The notes beneath the pieces were generated by a model. It had not been told where the DNA came from and ran no database searches. It saw nothing but the letters and a program-made list of their open reading frames with translations. The position numbers were made by a program, and so were the translations under genes. Shown piece by piece: positions 56,405 to 64,000 of a DNA stretch of 64,000 bases. The stretch's first letter is position 1; every line of letters begins with the position of its first letter. Source of the DNA: Macrostomum hystrix. Lineage: Eukaryota; Platyhelminthes; Macrostomidae. The DNA is taken from positions 11,634,001 to 11,698,000 of the forward strand of contig CATNEN010000039.1 in the NCBI GenBank assembly GCA_950097015.1, read 5' to 3'.

Positions 56405-57115
56405 ATTGGTAGATAAGGCGGCAGTTTCGGCTGCGCTGTGGGGGTAAATAAGGCGGCAGTTAAGGGTGCTGTGGGGTAGATAAGGCGGCAGTTTAGGGTG
56501 CGATGGGTTAGATAAGGCGGCAGTTAAGGGTGCGCTGTGGGGTAGATAAGGCGGCAGTTAAGGGTGCGCTGTGGGGTAGATAAGGCGGCAGTTTAGGGTG
56601 CGTTGTGATGTAGATGAGGCGGTAGTTAAGGGTGCGCTGTGGGTTAGATAAAGCGGCAGTTTAGGGTGCGCTGTGGGGTAGATAAGGCGGCAGTTAAGGG
56701 TGCGCTGTGGGTTAGATAAGGCGGCACTTTAGCGTGCGCTGTGGGGATAGATAAGACGGCAGTTTAGGGTGCGCTGTTGGGTAGATAAGACGGCAGTTTA
56801 GGGTGCGCTGTGGGGTAGATAAGACGGCAGTTTAGGGTGGTGTGGGGGTAGATAAGACGTCAGTTTAGGGTGGTGTGGGGGTAGATAAGACGTCAGTTTA
56901 GGGTGGTGTGGGGGTAGATAAGACGTCAGTTTAGGGTGGTGTGGGGGTAGATAAGACGTCAGTTTAAGGTGGTGTGGGGGTAGATAAGACGTCAGTTTAG
57001 GGTGGTGTGGGGTAGATAAGACGTCAGTTTAGGGTGGTGTGGGGGTAGATAAGACGGCAGTTTAGGGTGGTGTGGGGGTAGATAAGACGGCAGTTTAGGG
57101 TGGTGTGGGGTAGAT
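56405..57115. repeat. ~33-bp minisatellite, about 21 copies
   Basis: Units read GTAGATAAGGCGGCAGTTTA followed by GGGTGCGCTGTGG in the left half. The right half changes to ATAAGACGTCAGTTTAGGGT and GGTGTGGGG. The gradual variant change shows directional spread of new unit types. Confidence 0.95.
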
Positions 57116-57415
57116 TAGACGGTCAAAGAAGCTATTCATTAGTCACAAATTATTGCCGTAATTTTTCGTAAATCTGTATGAAAGTTATATTTTGCAAGTT
57201 AATTGTTTATTAGCTTAACTACTCGTAAATAAACTCACACAGCGGGTGAAAAAACTTTAGCTACGAGTAAATCAGGTGACGATTGCCTTATCTGTGCTCA
57301 GAGGATTGTAAAAGCTTGTATTTCAGTAATTAAAGTAATTTAAACAAAAGTACAGGTACAGTTAGTTTCGCCAACTGTCAGTGTTAGTTGCGCCTGCCCA
57401 ATCCAGAGCTCAGTC

Positions 57416-57688
57416 TCATTGCCGGCTAGTTCGATTCTTGCCGCCGCCGCTGCTGCTGCTTAAATTTGAGTACTTTTTATCCCATATTGACAGTTGCATT
57501 ATTCTGCTCATCTCAGCTGTCAGCTGGCTGGTGTGCTGAACTAGGTCTAGCCCGTCAGTTAGCATGGTTCTCACTTCGGATATCAATTCGGCTGAGTCGG
57601 CTGACGCCGCGGTCAGACCTTCTTGTTGGCGCTCCTGTCGATGCTGAAAGCTGGATAGTGCTTGCCCTGGGCTTGGCTGCTCAGCCAT
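57416..57688 (-). CDS. Small uncharacterised protein, 90 aa
   Basis: The frame starts ATTCATGG, a good context, and encodes 90 residues: MAEQPSPGQALSSFQHRQER and later DGLDLVQHTSQLTAEMSRIM. The centre (about 30-70) is predicted helical and amphipathic, possibly coiled coil, with a Ser/Gly-rich C-terminus. No family is recognised. TTTATT near 57205 would supply AATAAA on the minus strand. The composition is more protein-like than the neighbouring shadow frames. It could be a single-exon gene or the first exon of a longer one; the C-terminal SSSSGGGKNRTSRQ looks unstructured. Confidence 0.4.
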   Translation of the reverse strand: MAEQPSPGQALSSFQHRQERQQEGLTAASADSAELISEVRTMLTDGLDLVQHTSQLTAEMSRIMQLSIWDKKYSNLSSSSGGGKNRTSRQ

Positions 57689-57944
57689 GAATCTCCCTAT
57701 TTTGCGAAGATGCTTTTTCCTAACCAGATTCCTCCATTGTGGGTCCTGGGAGTGACAAAGGTTTTACACTGTATATGCGAGCATGGCTTGAAAAGCTACA
57801 GTTGGCAGACAATTCTAAATTATTAATAAGCTTTTTTCATGCATTATTCAGCTAGCGTATAACGCCGCAGATCCATCTTAAAAAGATTGACTGTACTATT
57901 CTGTTCCCATAGCAACTACAAATAAAGTATGAGAGTAGGATATC

Positions 57945-58665
57945 TCGTCAGATTGTCGGGTAAACTTGTCACATAGTTGGATAAACTTGTCAGATTGCAG
58001 GGTAAAATTGTCAGATTGTAGGGTAAACTTGTCGGATTGTTGAATAAACTTGTCAGATTGTCGGGTAAACTTGTCAGATTGTTGGATAAACTTGTCAGAT
58101 TGTAGGGTAAACTTGTCGGATTGTTGAATAAACTTGTCAGATTGTCGGGTAAACTTGTCAGATTGTTGGATAAACTTGTCAGATTGTAGGGTAAACTTGT
58201 CGGATTGTTGAATAAACTTGTCAGATTGTCGGGTAAACTTGTCAGATTGTTGGATAAACTTGTCAGACTGTAGGGTAAAATTGTCAGATTGTAGGGCAAA
58301 CTTGTCAGATTGTAGGGCAAACTTGTCAGATTGTCGGGTAAACTTGTCAGATTGTTGGATAAATTTGTCAGATTGCAGGGTAAACTTGTCAGATTGTTGG
58401 ATAAACTCGTCCGATTGTAGAAGAAACTTGTCAAATTCTTGGATAAACTTGTCAGATTGTAGAATCAACTTGTCCGATTGTACGAGTAGAATAAACTTGT
58501 CAAATTCTTGGATAAACTTGTCAAATTCTTGGATAAACTTGTCGAATTGTTGGATAAACTTGTCCGATTGTAAAATCAACTTGTCCGATTGTACGAATAG
58601 AATAAACTTGTCAAATTGTTGGATAAACTTGTCAGATTGTAGGATACTTTGAACAACTTGTCAGA
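57945..58665. repeat. 21-bp minisatellite, about 33 copies
   Basis: Units read AAACTTGTCAGATTGTAGGG with T, and variants TTGTTGGAT, TTGTCGGGT and ATTCTTGGAT. A block of about 126 bp is repeated three times between 58025 and 58250, so it has a higher-order structure. Unit length divisible by three makes long ORFs on both strands. Confidence 0.95.
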
Positions 58666-61180
58666 GCGTAGACCTAAAATCTGATTCTTGTAAAAAGGCC
58701 ACAGTGCACTTATGTGAATAGCTATATCTATAAGACCTCCCAATATCCGAATTCAATGTCCAAAATGGATCCATAATTGTTACTTATCTGTTATCAATGA
58801 GAATTGGATCGTGTGTCCACATTGCTGGTTGTAATTTATTTGCATGTTTAGTTAAGAAGTCTAGGGGCTTGGATCTTGTTTTCCGCCACCAAATAAATGG
58901 CATGCAATTAACTTTTTTATCTTATCTCTCGGCAATGAAACTCTAAATGCATTAGCTGCCCGGAATATTGTTGGCTTAACAATTGCAATACTGTCTAAAT
59001 TCGCGACAAACACGTGAACTTACGTGCCTGCGGATTAAGGAAGTACTGGTCCAATTTCTTCAATTTCTTGGACTCCTGAGCACACACAGATAATGTACAA
59101 AGGCTTACACACACTTTCTCATCATCAGGCAGTGTACACTATCACGGCTTAATTGTGAGCTGGGTAACTGCGTTTCTTAGAAAAAGCTATTTATTTCCTC
59201 AGTGATACCTTCTTTCAAGCTTCATTTGCGAAAATACTGATTCCATATTTTTTGCTTTTCTAATCATGGCCCTACCCAGTTCCTAAAATGCATTGAGCTC
59301 CTGAAACAACAATTCATTGGATAAAGTTCAATCCAAAGAAAAGCTTTGGATTTAGGATTTTTGCGATAGCCAGCTCCTTAAACTTTTTCTAAGAAACCTA
59401 GTTTTCAAAGCTCAGGCATTTTTTTCGCATACAAATTTCTCTGAAGAGATCAATTATTCTGAGCTAGAATACCCTCAGGGACGACTTTAGGGAAATAAAA
59501 TATGAATGCAGATAATTCTGACTATATGGTCTCTTCTGAAAGCGACAGACTCAGGAAACAGATAAAGTGAGCCAGGTTTCCCAGTGAGAGGGCTTATTGA
59601 TGTAGATTAGGGGGCTTGGCACTGCATTCAGGGACTGTAGACTTCAGCGCAGTGTTTGCCGAACAAAGATAAGCTGGCCCCGACTTGAAGGATGACATCC
59701 GCAGCTGCTTGGGATTATTATAATGGCAAAGAAAGGAGAGCTGAGTATTAACCGTTTGCCTAAATGACCCCCTAATCAGATGCTTCGACCCGATTCTTAT
59801 GGTGGGATTAGCATTTTCCCTGCGTTTTGGAACATTTCTAACAGTCAAAATGATTATATATTAGAGCCTTTTTAAAAAGCATTTATTGTTTTGAAAGTTA
59901 GTTCAATAATCAGTACGATTGTTTTATTAAACAGTTCTACTCATTTTTATTGTCCCTTAGCGTGTCAAATATAATTTATTTATCTATTATACACTCATAA
60001 AAGCATTTGGTTGGCGTCCCACCCCTTAACATGCGTGTTGGAGCTACTTCCGACTTTTCTGATTGGTTCGCGTGCCACCCCTTCGACTGTGTGATAACAT
60101 TCACTGCCGATCTTTCTGATTGGTCAATGGCTGGCGCCCAAACTCTCAGACTAATTTGACAGCAAATTTGTTGAACAAGAAGTTGACTAATTAGAGTTCT
60201 TAATATCGGCTAACTTTTAATTTCGCATTCTGCACTTTTAAGAAAACTAATCCTGCACTTTTCTTTGCCGTCTTTCATACTGAAACTGCCAATTGGTTTC
60301 TAGTCTGTTAGTTTGCCATCAACCTAGTTTGCAAACAAATTCAACATCGGATATACTTCATCTCTCCCAGTATGTCAAAGGCAATTTCCGCGACTGTGTG
60401 GCGGTGCTCTGTGACGTGCTGTTCCTTCTCGAGACAGGCAGAAGGCGACGGAAAAGAATGAGAAATTGAAAGAGAAGAGCAGAAGAGAGGCTTTGAGAAA
60501 AACGGCCGTGAGCAGAGTTTGAGAAAAGGGAATGTGATATTAGAAGGTTAATTAAAGCATATTTAAAATTTCAATTTCGAGAAAGAACCGAATCAAGCTG
60601 CCCGCAGCTTGTTACAGAGTTATTTAGATTCGCCGCAACTTTCACCTGCATTACGCCCAGGCTTCCAGCGCCTCGTTCTAAAAATGCTAATTTAGAACGG
60701 CGTTTTCCTTCCTGTCGCTTTTTCTTCCATCTACAAGTGCTGCGAGTTAATTTGCAAGTCACGTGTCAGCATACAAAATTAGTCATAAATTATCGACGAA
60801 CTTTATTGTCCGGATAGCATTGCCCTTGAGATATTGGATTTTTACGAATCAAAAATATTCTTCAAAAGGGCGCTCTTATTTTGTACTTTTGTTTTGAGCG
60901 TCACGTGATCGATGCAGCTTGACTTTACTGTCGATGCTATATAGTACATTTATCGATTTTTTGCATTTAATGAGACGCAAAAATTTCGATGACAAAACAT
61001 CGGCATCGTCAAGATACTCAACGTTTCTCGTCGGGGTGTCTGATGGCAAAAACCATATTAAAAACTACTTAGGCATAACATTTTTCCTCACAAATATTTC
61101 TTTATGTAACCATGTCGGCTGTTACTGTTGATGAAATTATATAGATTTTTGTGTTAATTATTATATTATTGAACTAATAT
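58666..61180. other. Intergenic region with a SINE-A remnant and a small duplication
   Basis: Bases 59067-59155 carry a degraded antisense SINE-A piece (GGACTCCTGAGCACACACAG; TCATCAGGCAGTGTACACTA). At about 60012-60130 there is an imperfect duplication of about 59 bp, both copies ending TTTCTGATTGGT. No ORF looks real. Confidence 0.4.
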
Positions 61181-61184
61181 AGAG

Positions 61185-61475
61185 GTTGTAGCCTAGTGGT
61201 TAGGGCGTTGGACTCATGACTTGAAGGTCAGGGGTTCGATTCCCGACTCCACTGGAACAATTTGTGTTCTTTAGCAAGACACTTAACTCTGCATTGCTTC
61301 AGTTCACCCAGCTGTTAAATGGGTACCAGCATTAGCTGGGATAATTGAAGGTGGGTGTGGCGTCCCCCCTGTCCATGGACTGAACAGCTGTACGCAGCCT
61401 TCAGATGCGCCGCGCAATAGCTGCGGCTGTGCTGTCGGCTGCACATCTGGCCCAATTGGGGCAGGTGTAATAAAA
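61185..61475 (+). mobile_element. SINE-B, complete reference copy
   Basis: The head GAGGTTGTAGCCTAGTGGTT contains a perfect A box (TAGCCTAGTGG), and the B box GGTTCGATTCC lies near 61231. The body has GCAAGACACTTAACTCTGC, CACCCAGCTGTTAAATGGG, GGTGGGTGTGGCGTCCCCC and CTGTACGCAGCCTTCAGATG. It ends GGGGCAGGTGTAAT and an A-rich tail. ATTGAACTAATAT occurs on both sides (61167-61179 and 61479-61491), consistent with a target-site duplication of about 13 bp. This is a tRNA-derived Pol III element with no ORF. Confidence 0.9.
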
Positions 61476-61491
61476 AAATTGAACTAATATG

Positions 61492-62492
61492 GATTCGCCG
61501 TAGAGGTGTATACACAGCAATGCTAGTTCTGCTTGCCACCAGGGTCTTCGACAAGAATCGCTGAATGTCTTGACGATGCTGAAGTCGGAAGTCGGACGGT
61601 TTTGAAAGTTAGTGCTTCGTAAAGGGTGGAAAATTTTGGTGGACTTTCACGAAAACTCTGGTCATTCCGTTTGCGAGCTATCGTGAATTGTAGGCAGTGG
61701 GCATGAAATACCTTCGTGGTCTCTCCCGAGAGGGTACATAGCGTGGTGTTTCTACTCTATCAATGTATTTGAAGTTGCCGTACATGCTCGCACTACATAA
61801 TTTGATTGATTGATTGATTATTAATATAGATTGAATGCGACACTACTAAGTAGAACTCATGTCACAGCTTAAGCATCAAACACAGCATTATTCTATTCTA
61901 TCATTCGCATCTGGGCCAATTTTATCCAATCGAATCTGAGCGCACTCAAAACTACTTAATTTCGATCATTTCAACGCATAGAATTTCTGTCTCAACATCT
62001 GCACGCCTCGAGAACATTCGAAAATTCCGGCCATCAATTGAACTTGCCTTCACACTCACCTGCATGTTTTCATCCTGTTTTGCGAGGCAGAGAATTAGGG
62101 AGAGAGAGAGAAATAGGAAAAATTTTGAAAGGTTGAAGAGAGCGATAGAATTGCCAGGGGAATGAAAATCTGCTTCAGCTTTTCCGTGACACACAATATC
62201 TAGAAGGGAGCAATAGGATTGAGAAATATTTTAGTCGTCAGAGTCAGAGAGAAGCAGAAAAACACCTCGAGAATAGAAACTCGTACACCACCCCACTCCG
62301 CCCTCGGGTTGGCTTAGGCCGTTCTGCACACCGACCTACCCCCTCCCAGTCCTGCCCACTCCGCTTCAATACCTGCTGCAGCGATTGAGTGCGCTTCTAA
62401 TTTCTAAAACATCAGAGAATAAGAGCTCAAATTGCAGACCTACGCCCCACTCAAGGTCGAGCTATCGCTTTGAACCGTTGTCTAGGCAAGAG
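61492..62492 (+). other. Upstream region of the PKA regulatory subunit gene
   Basis: A GATT microsatellite lies at 61802-61818. GC content rises from about 62270 (CACCCCACTCCGCCCTCGGG). The region probably holds the promoter and 5' UTR. The reading frame is open back to 62385 but no earlier ATG in it looks better than 62493. Confidence 0.4.
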
Positions 62493-64000
62493 ATGTCTGC
62501 ACCGCCTCAACAGGCCGGCTTTGAAGTTCCCGAAGGTCTCCAGGAGCTGCTGCAGAATTTCACCGTGTCGGTGCTGCGCCGACGGCCGGCCAACCTGCTG
62601 CACTACGCGGCCGCATATTTTCGCCGCCTCGACCAGGCGGCTAACACCTGCGGCGCAGCCGTTGAGGCCGCCGCTGCGATGGCCGTCCTGAAGGTCCCCG
62701 CGAGAGAGGACTCCGGCGCCGAGACTGACGACGACAACGCTGCTATAGCCACAGCCGGCGCCGAAGCTGGCAAGGCTCCGTGGCGATCCAATCGCCGGGC
62801 TAGCGTCGCCGCGCCGTCATTTGACCCCGAGAAAAGCGAGGCCACGTATCAGCGCAAGATTGTGCCGAAGAGCGACGAGCAGAGGCGACGCCTTACCGAG
62901 ACGGTGAAGCACATCCTGCTGTTCCGCAGCCTGGATCGGCTCAGCCTTAGTCACGTGATTGACGCGATGCAGGAGCTCAGTGTGTCAGCCGGCGAGGTGA
63001 TCATCGAGCAGGACCAGGAAGGAGACAATTTTTACGTGATCGAGCGTGGAGTTTTCGAAGCCTACGTGACGGACTCGGCTAGCGGAGTGCGGCGCCTAGC
63101 CGTGACCTACAATCACAGCGGCTCGTTTGGCGAGCTGGCTCTCATGTACTACTGTCCCCGAGCCGCCACCGTTGTAGCCAAATCCGACGGCGTTCTCTGG
63201 TCGCTGGATTTGGACACCTTCCAGCAGAAGGTGCTAATGTCAGCTTTTAAGAATCGCAAAAAGTACGAAGCCTTCTTGGCCTCAGTGCCGCTACTGTCCG
63301 AGTTGACGCACTATGAGAGGCAGAATGTGGCTGACGCGCTAAAGGAGAGGGAGTACGACGATGGTGAGCCAGTGCTGTTTCAGATTTTTCATATTTTTTG
63401 ACATCTGACTCTGACTGAGAGTTCGCTAGTTCGACTCTTAGCCAAAGGGAAATAATCTAGCTCGCAAGTTCTTGGGTGCTTAGAGGCTGCAAAATGAGTA
63501 CTTAGCGTTAGCTGTGGTAGAAACTTTGGTGAATGTGCCGGCATGTTAAGTTCACTCTACTGACTGAATAAGTGTTCAAATACTTCAGAAATGACACAGT
63601 CTGTATATCAGATCTAACTCCGATAGGTATGATGAGTATTGGCTATTTTAGCAGGCCTGTATTGTTTTTTCAATAATCTTCGACGACACCAATGACGTGA
63701 CAGGAAAACAGTGTAGAACCGTTTTTCATTTCTTCATTTGATCAATTTGATCAACACGCTTTTGGATTGGAGTGGAAAAAACCTTCAGGGTTTGTTTTAA
63801 GCCTCGAAAAACCACCTTTCAGGCGAGCCGATTCTCTACCAGGGTGATCCCGGCAACGAAATGTTCTTCGTCGAGGACGGCAGCGTCAAGGTGATGCGCC
63901 GGCACTCGGACAACGGCCTTGAGACGCAGGTGAATCATCTGGAGAAGGGCGCTTACTTTGGCGAGTTGTCGCTAATCACGAAGCAGCCGCGAGCTGCCAG
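62493..64000 (+). CDS. PRKAR2: cAMP-dependent protein kinase type II regulatory subunit (partial, window edge)
   Basis: Exons are 62493-63363 (donor GATG|GTGAGC) and 63823 to the window end (acceptor TTTCAG|GCGAGC); phases agree. The N-terminus MSAPPQQAGFEVPEGLQELL begins an RII-alpha dimerisation/docking domain (LLQNFTVSVLRRRPANLL), which binds AKAPs. An acidic linker leads to the inhibitor site RRASV near residues 101-105; Ser104 at the P0 position marks a type II subunit that the kinase phosphorylates. The first cyclic-nucleotide domain has the phosphate-binding cassette FGELALMYYCPRAATVV. The second exon starts domain B and reaches FGELSLITKQPRAA. It holds the catalytic subunit inactive until cAMP binds. 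The C-terminal part lies beyond the window. The start at 62493 was chosen because the D/D domain begins just after it. Confidence 0.95.
63364..63822 (+). other. PKA RII intron
   Basis: A 459-bp intron with no repeat or SINE; the polypyrimidine tract before the acceptor is short (ACCACCTTTCAG). Confidence 0.7.

Noticed and set aside
57896-58652. 227-codon minus-strand and 144-codon plus-strand ORFs
   Set aside because: They follow the 21-bp minisatellite; both strands are open simultaneously.

Overview
The window is nuclear DNA from an animal, most likely an invertebrate bilaterian. Its genes have GT-AG introns, and their products are animal families: a class I bHLH E-protein, SETDB1, a tetraspanin, a Nup153-like nucleoporin, PKA RII and ferritin. 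CAG-coded polyglutamine runs, tRNA-headed SINEs and a different minisatellite in almost every gap are prominent. A lophotrochozoan such as a free-living flatworm would fit, but no single sequence fixes the phylum. No bacterial, organelle or viral gene is apparent.

Layout. 0-8 kb: a two-exon minus-strand gene joining a polyQ/P region to a four-pass membrane domain, then AT-rich intergenic DNA and a SINE-B copy carrying a nested insertion. 7.9-12 kb: a three-exon Nup153-like FG nucleoporin on the plus strand. 13.4-16 kb: an intronless ferritin (minus) flanked by inverted fragments of a broken lectin-like sequence. 16-17.6 kb: a broken fibrinogen-related exon followed by a 16-bp minisatellite. 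19.5-28.2 kb: an E-protein (daughterless/TCF) on the plus strand with two alternative bHLH exons. 30.4-31.6 kb: the ribonucleotide reductase small subunit RRM2 (minus, intronless). 33.0-40.8 kb: an eight-exon SETDB1/eggless histone H3K9 methyltransferase (minus). 41.6-45.2 kb: a four-exon tetraspanin (minus). 45.2-51.4 kb: AT-rich DNA rich in the palindrome TAGGCCTA, with a degenerate Merlin/IS1016-type transposon. 51.5-55.2 kb: a four-exon FAM193-like gene (plus). 57.4-57.7 kb: a small unidentified ORF (minus). 62.4 kb to the end: a PKA type II regulatory subunit (plus), cut by the window edge.

The genes are unrelated housekeeping, chromatin and signalling genes and do not form a pathway. 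About sixteen minisatellite arrays (units 15-57 bp) fill introns and intergenic gaps. Many have unit lengths divisible by three and therefore create long spurious ORFs. Two tRNA-derived SINE families recur: SINE-A with about nine copies and SINE-B with about five, many of them inside introns.

The strongest unusual observation is in the E-protein gene. Two tandem exons, 24405-24595 and 24915-25060, each encode almost all of the bHLH domain with identical splice phases, so only one can be used per mRNA. This recalls vertebrate E12/E47, but one version carries a polyglutamine run in the loop between the helices. All splice joins were chosen by reading donor/acceptor sites, phase and family similarity; none is backed by transcript data.
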